A stretch of DNA of 64,000 bases from Perkinsus olseni. Its lineage: Eukaryota; Perkinsozoa; Perkinsida; Perkinsidae. This document shows positions 33,739 to 43,607 of this stretch, one piece after another; the first letter of the stretch is position 1, and each line of letters starts with the position of its first letter. The stretch lies in contig JABANP010000033.1 of NCBI GenBank assembly GCA_013115135.1, forward strand, positions 177,307 through 241,306, given 5' to 3'. Both the position numbers and the translations under genes were made by a program. The notes beneath the pieces are model-generated. The model had not been told where the DNA came from and ran no database searches. It saw only the letters and a list, made by a program, of their open reading frames with translations.

Positions 33739-33987
33739 ACTTCCCCGTCTAGCGAAGGAGCCCTTCCGGTGAACCGAGACTATCTTCGGTTATTCCCAAC
33801 TAAGCCTGCTAGCGATATCAAGAAGGATATATGGGTTATCCAGGTGGATGGATCGCCGGTAGGGGTGGGAGGAATCCTTATTCGGAACGAGAAAGTTGTT
33901 AGATGGTTCGCTGACGAGCTGACAAATGATGATCTCTCTGTCTTCTCGGCTGTCCGTGGTGATTGCCGGTGGCAGTCAGTCTGGGAG
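33739..33987 (+). pseudogene. RNase H piece of the interrupted plus-strand DIRS/Ngaro-like element
   Basis: Continues the frame broken at 28,058: TSPSSEGALPVNRDYLRLFP, then WVIQVDGSPVGVGG and SAVRGDCRWQSVWE. At about 33,988 similarity to the minus-strand copy ends (the copy continues GLALLLG), so the element is truncated here. Confidence 0.8.
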
Positions 33988-34029
33988 TGTCGCGTTCGTT
34001 GACCTAGGCGCCTAGTTATTCGCTTCCCC

Positions 34030-34230
34030 ACTCACTCTTACTTTTACTGTCCCCCGTAGGTGTCACGGAGGGACATTTTGCGCATGCGTGTGTGCATGCG
34101 TCTGGAGACACGCTCTCTTACTCTCCACTCTGTTTTCTGGGGTTTTTCTACTTCTCTCCCCCATTTTTTACTTGCCCCCGTACAGGACACGGGGAGACAC
34201 TGCGCATGCGTGTGTGCATGCGTTTTTAGA
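34030..34230. repeat. Two direct repeats with a GC/TG-rich quasi-palindromic core
   Basis: TGCGCATGCGTGTGTGCATG CG (22 nt) occurs at 34,079-34,100 and again exactly at 34,201-34,222, each preceded by a CCCCGTA...ACGG-type sequence. The 122-nt spacing suggests a short tandem duplication in the leader of the following retroelement. Confidence 0.6.
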
Positions 34231-34342
34231 TCGATATCTTCGATCCCGCTATTACGGCTCATTGCTCGTAACCATACTGAACTGGGGATGTTTGTTTTCG
34301 TTTGGGAAATGTTGTTATTCAGTACGATTGTCACGCTTTCTA

Positions 34343-35640
34343 ATGGTTGAGGCTAATGCCTCTATGGCTAACCTACAATCATCAGTAGTTCCGGACTTGA
34401 GTTCTAGTGGTCCGAGTGACCTGGCTACACTGATTAGAAAGCAAGACGGTCTGTTTTCTCACATCGCCTCTTACAAGTCGGACTTGTTGGTGCTTGACGT
34501 CGACTCCGACGACTATCCCGTACCGGCAGAGGACTTCATCGACGCGAATGTGACTGAGTTTCGGACTCTGCAGGTCGAGGCCAATGTACACCCTGTGCTT
34601 GTCCGTTGGTCAGCTAGACTTGCAGAAGCCGTTCGCGCTCGTGCTGCGGAGGAGCCTGACTTATCTCCGGCGGCGATAGCAAGGTGGACTTTCCAGGAAC
34701 TGTTCTATGTCGGCATGGTCGCTGGTGTTGACGATTCCCTTGCCATGTCGGTAGCCGCTTTCCTGTCCACGTCATCGACTAAGCAGGCCCTGCGCCTGGC
34801 AAGAATCGTGGGCCTTGGGAGTGAGCGCGCTCTCGAGAGGGAGGTCACGAGGCAACTCTCCTTCGTCGCGGTTGGTCCTCAGCTTGTACTCGAGGCACCT
34901 CGCAGAGGGGACCACGCGCAAGTGGCCTCCTCCGTTGGCACCGTCGGGTCCGGCGGGCCCAGGTATAACGTGGACAAGATTCCTCTTGAGGTGACGGTGC
35001 CTTTGGGATGGTCCCACGGCAGCACTCCCGTACGTCGCCTTGAGGAAGAATATCGAGACGACGGGTCGCTTCTATAAGCTGGGTAGCGACGAGTTGCTCG
35101 TGTTCCTGTTCCGCAACCCTATCGCCGGCTTTGCGGTCGAGTCTGTCGGCGGAGATTGAAGGCGACATAACGCTGGCCAGCTTCTGGCAGGCCATGGATC
35201 GGCGTTTTGGTTGCACTGAGACATCGGCGTCGGCTACTATCCGTTGGGAGCATCTGCAGATGGGCGAGGGAGACACGGTCGACGCTTACGCGTCCAGAGT
35301 CCGCATGGAGGCACAGCTGTTTGCTCGTGTGACTGGCACAGCCCTCACGCCATCGTTGATTGTGGTTCGTTTCCAGGAAATACGCCCGACAGTTCTGAGG
35401 CCAGTCTGGATTTCCGGTTGCTTCCGATCTTTCGCGTAGCATTGCATGTCGAGGCCAGTCGCTGTTTCCGAGCTTGAGTTCGTCTGAAAGTGACGGAGTT
35501 TGTTGTTCGACTTGGCGCGGCGGTTTCCGAAATTCAGTGATAAAGCCTGGCAGTGGCATCGTTGTGTAGAATTGTCGCCTGCTGACAAGTTACCGGTGAT
35601 GATCGTTGCTGGCATCAGCCGTTATTGCGTTCGCTCGCGT
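34343..35640 (+). pseudogene. Retrotransposon Gag, frameshifted
   Basis: First frame (ATG 34,343 to 35,077) gives MVEANASMANLQSSVVPDLS and a helical domain (ARWTFQELFYVGMVAGVDDS), ending in a stop. A second frame (35,131-35,439) has the retrotransposon-gag capsid pattern SFWQAMDRRFG then HLQMGEGDTVDAYASRVRME and LFARVTG, then shifts again. It ends near KNKKAEKHPD. No pol follows, so it is a truncated, decayed copy of a family different from the DIRS-like element and from the 46.8-kb LTR element. Confidence 0.6.
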
Positions 35641-36662
35641 TGAAGAATAAGAAGGCCGAGAAACACCCTGATACAATGGTCCGCTAAATATAATAATCAA
35701 CAGCCAGCCAGGTTCGTTGAGGAAACTGGCGTCATTTCGGTTGTCACAGACGTTGTTCCTTTGGATTTTTCAGTGACGGCGGGATCGGCTAACGGCGCCG
35801 AGTCCGTTCGCCTGGCCATGGTGGATGATCCTACGCATGACGCCACATCGCAGCAACTCATTGAGTTCCGTGGTGTCCGCCACATGGACGAGGAGATTGC
35901 CAGTTGTGAACCTTCCTCCGTGTCTTTAACACGTCACCGGAATGGCCGCAGTCGAGTCCAGGCGAACAGACTCAGCGCCGTTGGCTGAGTCCCACCCGCT
36001 GTCACGGAGAGCTTGCCGCAAAGGGACTGTCCAGGTGACCCTTAACCGGGAAAGCGTGTCCGCAGAGACCACACTGGAGTCTGATCCGGTCGTCCAACGG
36101 CGCGCGCACATGCTCCACCGCCGGATTCAGCGCGAACCCACGCAGCTCTTTGTTGGTGGCGCGACATGTGCCCAGAAGCGGACCGACCCTTGTCCTGGGG
36201 TTGGTTTTCACCTCCTCGGCCTTCTTATTCTTGTACCCAGGCGGGCACGATGGCGGCATTCGGCAGGATTCTCTGCTGTGCAGCGGTCATCAACAGCTTT
36301 GTCGAAACCGCGCAGCTTGTGTCTCGGTAATAATAGCGGCAGTAGCCGCCGTCGGGATGCTTTCTTGTCCTTTGGGTTCGGCCGCCGCGCCAGAGTCCGG
36401 AACTCTGCCCTTCCTGAGTGGGCAAATCGGCTCTGTCCTTCTGGCCCAGACGGGACGACCGCGGCGGACCAATTACTGAAGCACCACCTCCCTTGCGCTC
36501 AGTCACAGGAGCAGCGGACGAGCCTCGATTGCATACAGTGCCGCCCCCGCGAGCCTCCCTCGGAAGGTCAGGGTAATTTTCAGCCGGAACCAGACTGGCT
36601 TCCCTCAAGGTTATCGCGTATGTCGGGGTGTAGACCCCTACCTCGGGCGAGATAGTCGTCAA
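35641..36662 (-). pseudogene. Inverted fragments of a related retrotransposon gag
   Basis: On the minus strand, readable pieces include LLMTAAQQRILPNAAIV and GYKNKKAEEVKTNPRTRVG, which parallel the plus-strand gag end at 35,570-35,670 (CRLLTSYR region and KNKKAEKHPD). A block coding SANGAESVRL occurs on the plus strand at about 35,778 and inverted at about 35,990. Frames are broken throughout. Confidence 0.45.
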
Positions 36663-37667
36663 GTGGTCTGTCTCACCTCAATGTGCTCTGGAAACTCATA
36701 TCGAGTGAAACCCGATGGTTGACGGAGAGAAAGGTTGACATGAATCTCTGCTGCTGCCAATGAGGGCTGATAATCTGGTCTTTTTCCTCACTCGAGTGAC
36801 GTAGTCGTGAAGTGGTCTTTATCAGCTTTGTGTGCTGTGGAAACTCATTTGGCGCGGGAGTCGACGGCCAAAAAGCTTGAAATTACTCTTTACGTCCACC
36901 AATGACGCTGATGATCTGAATATATCCCTCAGATGACTCATCTGTCGGAAGTGGATCACGATATGAGCGCGATCTGATAGTAATTGGTATGTTCTGAGCG
37001 AGAATTTCACGCTCACGCTCCGGAATTGCTTCGGCTCTATCGTTGCTTATCCCCCCATATCGGCCTTGAGTCTCTCACGAAGGGGGTGGTCCTTGACCAC
37101 AGATGAAAACAACACTTACTAGACTCATTCACCCAGCGGGGCAACGTGGAGAAATCTGGGGGCAAAAAGAGAAATCTCGGGGGGGCAAGAGTAACCTCGG
37201 GGCAACCTGAGTAATTTCGGGGCGGGCGAAAGTACATGCCGGTGCGCCGGGAAAAGTGGTAGACGGTGAAAATCTAAGCGAAAGGGCGAAAATCTAAGCG
37301 AGAGGGCGAAAATCTAAAGAAGGAGAAAAACTGAAGAAAAAAAGACCTAGTGGAGTACTTACCGTAACCCCCGTCAACCCGAAACCCGACTCAGGTCGCC
37401 CTTCGGGCGACCATCACCTCAAACCCGAAGGCCTAGGGTTATAGGTCATAGGTTATCCGAGAGTCAAAAGCGTAGTCCCAATCCTCTCCCGGGCGAGCGC
37501 GAAACTTCTTTAGAAAATGGCAACTTTCTTTAGAAATATGGTTTTTCCCGGGAAAAGTGTTGCCGAAGGCAACACTTTTCCGGCAAGTTCGGCGCGCGCC
37601 CAAAAAATTTCTGCGATCGCCCCGAAAATCTCTTAGTCCACCCTCAATCTTTCTGTAAGCGCCCCAA
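36663..37667. other. Non-coding repeats and a strong hairpin
   Basis: Two diverged tandem units of about 150 nt (about 36,655 and 36,805) share GTGCTSTGGAAACTCAT. Then come G-rich short repeats (37,130-37,230) and three copies of GGGCGAAAATCTAA (37,270-37,320). An inverted repeat with 14-nt arms and a 3-nt loop lies at 37,551-37,581 (GGAAAAGTGTTGCC / GGCAACACTTTTCC). No gene. Confidence 0.6.
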
Positions 37668-38432
37668 CTCTTACAATGTCTGTGTCGTCGTGAAGAACCC
37701 TGTTGCATTGGACAACGTGACTGTTCTGTGGCTCGAGGTCGTTATCTCCAACTCCGAGGTGTAGCCCTACGACTGTTTTGGTCCTTGTGAACCCTGTCAC
37801 CGTGAAGAAGTCTGCTGTATTGGACAACGTGACTGTTCTGTGGCTCGAGGTCGTTATCTCCAACTCCGAGGTGTTGCCCTACGACTGTTTTGGTCCTTGT
37901 GAACCCTGTCACCGTGAAGAACCCTGCTGCATTGGACAACGTGACTGTTCCGTGGCTCGAGGTCGTTATCTCCAACTCCGAGGTGTTGCCCTACGACTGT
38001 TTTGGTCCTTGTGAACCCTGTCACCGTGAAGAAGTCTGCTGTATTGGACAACGTGACTGTTCTGTGGCTCGAGGTCGTTATCTCCAACTCCGAGGTGTTG
38101 CCCTACGACTGTTTTTGGTCCTTGTGAACCCTGTCACCGTGAAGAAGTCTGCTGTATTGGACAACGTGACTGTTCTGTGGCTCGAGGTCGTTATCTCCAA
38201 CTCCGAGGTGTTGCCCTACGACTGTTTTGGTCCTTGTGAACCCTGTCACCGTGAAGAACCCTGCTGCATTGGACAACGTGACTGTTCTGTGGCTCGAGGT
38301 CGTTATCTCCAACTCCGAGGTGTAGCCCTACGACTGTTTTGGTCCTTGTGAACCCTGTCACCGTGAAGAAGTCTGCTGTATTGGACAACGTGACTGTTCT
38401 GTGACTCGAGGTCGTTATCTCCAACTCCGAGG
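37668..38432. repeat. Minisatellite, 112-bp unit, about 6.8 copies
   Basis: Consecutive copies of a 112-bp unit containing TTGGACAACGTGACTGTTCT and CTCGAGGTCGTTATCTCCAA. One unit is 113 bp (extra T near 38,115). Two variants alternate: GAAGAACCCTGCTGCATTGG and GAAGAAGTCTGCTGTATTGG, in the order A-B-A-B-B-A-B. The unit is not a multiple of three, so the open frames running through it on both strands shift frame each copy and are not genes. Confidence 0.93.
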
Positions 38433-38712
38433 TGAGAGGGGTTCGGTTGTCTTGATCTTCCCACAGTCTTAATGTATTGTGCGGCACTCCGGCTTTGATT
38501 TGAACATGTGTTACCTGTTTCCTACGTATTGTTTCTGGCAGTGTTTCGCTCAGCTCACTCAACTCAATCCAATAGGAATCCTGTTATAGGATGGGAAATA
38601 GTGGGTTCTCATGCATCGGTAGTGCAGCGATGAGAGGTAATCTTCCCTCGCAGCTTCGCTCCAATCGCCCATCTGCACAGTCGTTCTTATAGTTGGCCGT
38701 CTCCCTGTTAAT
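38433..38712. other. Spacer between minisatellite and MULE
   Basis: No gene or repeat recognised. Confidence 0.3.
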
Positions 38713-40860
38713 TCATGAGTGCCTGCTTGTGGTAGACTCTGAGGAGCTCGACAATCTCCGATCGAGCCAGGTGAGTCGACCACGCTCCATCTGCCTGTAG
38801 TCGGGCCGTTGCTTGTGCCTCAGTCGCTTCCTTAGTGGAGGTGATCCACTTGTCTTGGAGGTCTGGTGTGTAGGAGGTCCTGGGCGATCTTGGTGTAGAG
38901 GGCCGTCGTCAGCAGCGGCATGACCGAGTGCAACGGCGTCATCGCTCAGGGCAGACTGGGGTGTACCGTGATCTAATTGCATGTGATGGATGTCGTCGTG
39001 ATCTGTGTCACTCAGATTCGCTGATGGCGACCTGGCTTCTTGTGGAGTCCTTGCCGAGGAGCGAGTCAGGTGGATTCTTGTAGCTTGTGGGTCGTGGTCC
39101 TCGGTGTACTCAAGGATTCTGCGTGCTTGTGGTCTAGATACTATCTTCGCCGCAGCGGGAAGAACAGCGGTGTTGGGAAGTTTCAAGAAGGCCACTAAGC
39201 CGAGGTTCCTTCGCTGATGCCCCTCGTCAATCTGGCGCGCAGAGGTGTGGTCGTACCTGCAATGGGCGAGTTTCCATCCGAGTGTGCCTGCTGCTTACTG
39301 AGGACGGCCAGCAGGGCTTCCACCTGGTATTTGGAAGTCTTTCCAGTCATAGCCACTCAACTGGTTTTCGAGTAAGTATACCCCTAGTACATGCTTGCAC
39401 ACACCGGTCCTCCCCTGTGAGCAGGTGCACTCGTAATGAGGGGCTCTTCTCTCGACAACCGTTATGTTGGTCATGAGAGTCTGCATCTCATCCCACGACG
39501 CCCAAGCTGATGCATCGTCACTTTCATATTTGCCCTCGAAGCCTTCGATAATGTGCTGCAGCTCACTCGTTCCCCGTCGGCAACTCTTCACGAGCGTATA
39601 GGATGGTAAGTAATATCTCGTCTTCTCCTCATTCATCCAAATGTTGGCTGCCGTCTCTGTTCTCGTCCACTTGCCAGCCTCCGTGACATATTTCTTCTCG
39701 ATCTTGCCATCTTCGCCTCTGATTTTCAGGTTCGCCTCGGTCCTCCGCGCATAGTTGTTGCACACCTCCATGAGTTGCATCGTCAAAGCGGCGATAGAAG
39801 TCCCTCTCTCGATGTATCCTGAGGAGATCGTTCCCTTGCGCAACCTCAAGAGGTGAGACCCTTCCTGACCCTCCTTTAATGCTCGATTCACCGCCTCGCA
39901 TGCATTATTCGATCTTGCCATGTAATTAGGTAACTGAAAGAAGATCTAAGCTGGAGGAGATTCGCCACGGAGGATATATAGATGAATGATTTTGACTAAC
40001 ACTGTTCCCTTTCTTGCCTCGTCGGGCACTCCTTGCGCCCATATACACTTCCTCTGTAACCAGTTCTCTTCGAAGTATTTGACGAGGTCTTCGTGATGCC
40101 TTTTCCACGCGGCAGTCATCAATTGACAAGCGATGCCAAAGTGACGCTCGCTTGAGATGTTCTGGAGGAAGTTTATAGCGCTGCGAAACCTCTTCTTCTC
40201 GTCCTCTGCCCATTTAGTCTCTGATGTATTTGAAGGCTTGATGTACTTGTTAAGGGCTTTGTTGATGTTGTCCCGGAGGTGCACGTGACAATGTATCCTT
40301 ATGTTGCCTTGAGTTAGGCCTCCAGTGGTAGATGTAGAGGCCGATGTAGGAGGGACAAGTCGGTAGTCGCTGTCGAGGGAGTCTGGGATGAAGGGCCCAT
40401 GTACCTAAGCGTGATGCTCGTTTGATTTGCGTTCCTTGGTAAATTCGTTAACACTTACTGCTTTGAAGGCAGAACTGAAACATCCTGCTGAATCAGCTAG
40501 CAGTACGAACGGTTCATGCACGATCTGGTTTTCGACACACCACTGCTTAATAGCTCTCATGGCAGCCGCTACATGGACAGAATCTTGCCTGCTGCTATAT
40601 CCTATGGCGAGCAATTGAAAGCTGCCTCTCTTGGAGTGACTGCCGACCAGAAGGGTAGGAATGCCCACCCATGACAAACCCATGGTATAATCCCCTGTTA
40701 GTAGGGGAGAGTCTGCGTAGTTTCTCAGCAGCGAAACACAGCTGAAGTAGGATGTCAATACTTTTTTCGCGCTCGCCCTAAATTTGTCACGGATGTCACA
40801 AATTTCTTTCACGAATTTCTCAAGCGGCAGGGCTTGAGCAAGATCCCTGTTGGTATGCCT
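38713..40860 (-). mobile_element. MULE (Mutator-like) transposase, broken into several frames
   Basis: Read on the minus strand: KFVKEICDIRDKFRASAKKV, then the catalytic region LLTGDYTMGLSWVGIPTLLV with GYSSRQD (first Asp), FVLLADSAGCFSSAF (second Asp), and HCHVHLRDNINKALNKY. The last frames (39,295-39,921) hold SNNACEAVNRALKEG and the SWIM zinc finger YECTCSQGRTGVCKHVLG. A proline/arginine-rich tail (38,713-39,195) may be part of it. Stops and frame changes separate the pieces at about 40,400, 39,940 and 39,290, some of which could be introns. Terminal inverted repeats were not found. Confidence 0.75.
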
Positions 40861-41015
40861 GCTCTCGAATCCGTGCTCGGGGACCGCCGTTTGCTGTCTA
40901 AGCCCTGCCGCCGGGCAGCATAGCCATATCTAACACCTCTAGCTGTACTCGTCCCCGCGCCGGTGCTTAATACTGTATGCCAGCTCAGTTGCTGCCAGGG
41001 TTGCCCTAATATTCT

Positions 41016-41630
41016 ATGCCTCTCCCGGGAAGACCTCCTGGCAAATGGGCCGATCGAAAGAAATCTTGCTCTCGCACTCTCGATAGAGTCATAAGCCGGG
41101 GCAACTACGTTCTCAACGAGGTGGAGGTTCAGATATTGAAGCATCTCCCTCCCGATTTACAGCGTGATATCGCGCGCAGGTGGATCCGCTTGCTCACTCT
41201 ACATCCTGACGACGGCGGCATTAATTTCGCCGAGGGTACCAGATTGGGGCTCGCCACCCGTAGAGCCGATCTGGCTCGTGTTCGGAAGGAGGCTGCGAAG
41301 ATGGGCTCGTATTTCTTGAGATGGTGCGAGACGAACTTGATAATGTGCCGTTCGACAGTCGCCAGGAGGCCTCGGAACGCCAGTACTCAGTCGCGCTCCT
41401 CTCCGGTCCGCGACCGCGGGAGCTCTCCGGGCTCTCAACCAGCCGAGTCTCCGGTCGCACTGCCACCTGTAGAGGATCCCGACCATAAGGGAGGAGAGTT
41501 GGCTCTCTCGTTACCTTCCCGGTCTTCGCCAGCGCAAGAGGTAGCTGGAGGCAGCAAGGGGCTTGTCCCACATGTGGAGGAACTGCGCTCTACAGCTCGC
41601 TCGCGTCCTGCGATGGCCCTTTTTCCTTAG
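41016..41630 (+). CDS. Hypothetical protein in the transposon-rich region
   Basis: A 204-codon frame: basic N-terminus (MPLPGRPPGKWADRKKSCSR), a helical middle (HLPPDLQRDIARRWIRLLTL; TRRADLARVRKEAAKM) and a serine/proline-rich C-terminus. I do not recognise it. A serine/aspartate-rich frame follows at 41,631-41,921 and may be its continuation. It could be an accessory protein of a mobile element or a host gene fragment. Confidence 0.35.
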   Translation: MPLPGRPPGKWADRKKSCSRTLDRVISRGNYVLNEVEVQILKHLPPDLQRDIARRWIRLLTLHPDDGGINFAEGTRLGLATRRADLARVRKEAAKMGSYFLRWCETNLIMCRSTVARRPRNASTQSRSSPVRDRGSSPGSQPAESPVALPPVEDPDHKGGELALSLPSRSSPAQEVAGGSKGLVPHVEELRSTARSRPAMALFP

Positions 41631-42354
41631 GTGCTACACCCGGAGCAGACTAAAGACGTGGTGGTTGGGCCAGCGCCGTGTTTCCTTGGTCTGGGAAGAC
41701 ATAGGGTAGATTTATATGCTGCGCAGCCTCTGCTTTCGCGGCGATATCTTCAGCTCTCTTCTTTATTCTCGGAGTCCGAGTCCGCCTCGGATGCTGACGC
41801 CGTTTCTTCTGATATTTCTTCCTGCGGAAGTCGTGGCTTAGGTGGACAGGATTCCAACCAGAGCCGGTCATGCTGGAAGGTTCGGTTCGCTGCATCTCTC
41901 GCCTCCATGATAACTCGCTGATTCAGCTCCGATCCCCAGTTCACTCGATTCCGCCTTCCGACTCCGGTGAGCTATCGGAGCTCAGAAGCATCAGGTCAGT
42001 GCACAGCGGCGTCGAGTCGAGCCAGAAACGGTATGAGGTGAGCCAAACGTGGGCCGCCGTGGTATTGTCTCGTTGTCCGTCTTGTTCTAATTGGGCAGTA
42101 CTCGCGGATCCCGCTACGTGATCGGACGAGGTGTAGTGAGTTATTGGGGGTCTTTCAGATGTGCTCGATCTGGAAGGACTCAGATAGTGAAAGTGGCGTG
42201 CCGGAGATCATTTGTGACCCTATACCTCGCGAACTGTGATTCCACCACGTTCCACCACGTCGGAGTGGTTCACCTCCTCTACATCCTCGACTAAGAATTA
42301 GGCATGCATTGTCGGTAGCAGCCAGCAAGGTATTGAGTTGCGAGTGAATTACAG
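41631..42354. other. Weakly coding or non-coding stretch
   Basis: Apart from the Ser/Asp-rich frame at 41,631-41,921 I see no gene. A short direct repeat CCACCACGTTCCACCACGT lies at about 42,241-42,260. Confidence 0.3.
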
Positions 42355-43060
42355 GCATCATCGTGGGTTCACTATGGCAATCTTAGAGCATGACAGCTGA
42401 ACCCGTCATTTTAGAACCAAATATCCGTGATTGGGCGAAACTGCAATTAACCCACCTCGATATGCGTGCCCGTTACGAGGGTAATAATATCTGGTATGCG
42501 TGCACTCACCGCAGGCTGCATTATCGTGGGTTCACAACGGCAATCTTAGAGCATGACAGCTAAACCCGTCATTTTAGAACCAAATATCCGTGATTCGGCG
42601 AAACTGCAATTAACCCACCTCGATATGCGTGCCCGTTACGAGGGTAATAATATCTGGTATGCGTGCACTGACCGCAGGCTGCATTATCGTGGGTTCACAA
42701 CGGCAATCTTAGAGCATGACAGCTGAACCCGTCATTCTAGAACCAAATATCCGTGATTGGGCGAAACTGCAATTAACCCACCTCGATATGCGTGCCCGTT
42801 ACGAGGGTAATAATATCTGGTATGCGTGCACTGACCGCAGGCTGCATTATCGTGGGTTCACAATGGCAATCTTAGAGCATGACAGCTGAACCCGTCATTC
42901 TAGAACCAAATATCCGTGATTCGGCGAAACTGCAATTAACCCACCTCGATATGCGTGCCCGTTACGAGGGTAATAATATCTGGTAGCCGTGCACTGACCG
43001 CAGGCTCCATTATCGTGGGTTCACAATGGCAATCTTAGAGCATGACAACTGAACCCGTCA
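42355..43060. repeat. Satellite, 163-bp unit, about 4.3 copies, each with a small ORF
   Basis: Unit boundaries at 42,355, 42,518, 42,681, 42,844 and 43,007 (exact 163-bp steps). Units are nearly identical. Each contains ATGACAGCTRAACCCGTCAT followed by an open frame reading MTAEPVILEPNIRD(W/S)AKL, then THLDMRARYEGNNIWYAC and HYRGFT. The frames run 42,390-42,563, 42,553-42,726 and 42,716-42,889 (57 codons each, overlapping the next start by 11 nt); the fourth stops early at 42,984-42,986. Whether they are translated is unknown. Confidence 0.9.
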
Positions 43061-43607
43061 TTCCCGCGGCGTCCGCCGAGGCTTGTCGTTTTCGCAAGGC
43101 TGCTTTGAATACGTCAGACAGTCTCTTCAGCGAATCGATGGCCAGATTTGTCAGAGCGTCGCTTTAGAAGCCTAGAAGCATACATCATCAGCATTGCTGT
43201 CAGCCACCCGCCCTGGCAATAGTATCAGCATATTGCTGGGAGCGAAGCTAGGATACCGGCAAGTCCAGTTCTGCCAGGAGAGGGAGGATGGGGTTTGCCA
43301 GAGGACACGATGGATCGCCCGCCGGGCCCCAGCCGCCGGGGTATCAGGACGAATCGGCAAAGAGTTTACCGATTCAAATGCTGGCTTGGAGCCAAACCTA
43401 TCCAGGCACAGGTTGGCTTCCTGCTCGATGCTCTACTGATAGTAGTGGTAGCGCTCAACGTGATAGAAAGACTAGAGCGATTGTACATGGGTAGGACGTT
43501 CAATCACCGCCGGCATCCAGTACCGATTTTCACGTCCACAGTACCGATATTCTCGTCAACGTGTTCTGGCTCGTCGAGCCAAAGTGCTGTCTACAGGGTG
43601 CCCCTCT
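43061..43607. other. Spacer with no confident gene
   Basis: Several overlapping frames of 60-140 codons on both strands without motif support. Possibly the decayed C-terminal part of the MULE that follows on the minus strand. Confidence 0.3.

Noticed and set aside
37633..38562. Long open frames (up to 153 codons) in both directions across the minisatellite
   Set aside because: The 112-bp unit is not a multiple of three and the frames exist on both strands, so they are a by-product of the repeat having few stops.
42355..43060. CRISPR array or bacterial gene cassette at the 163-bp repeats
   Set aside because: Units are contiguous with no unique spacers, and the whole context is eukaryotic.
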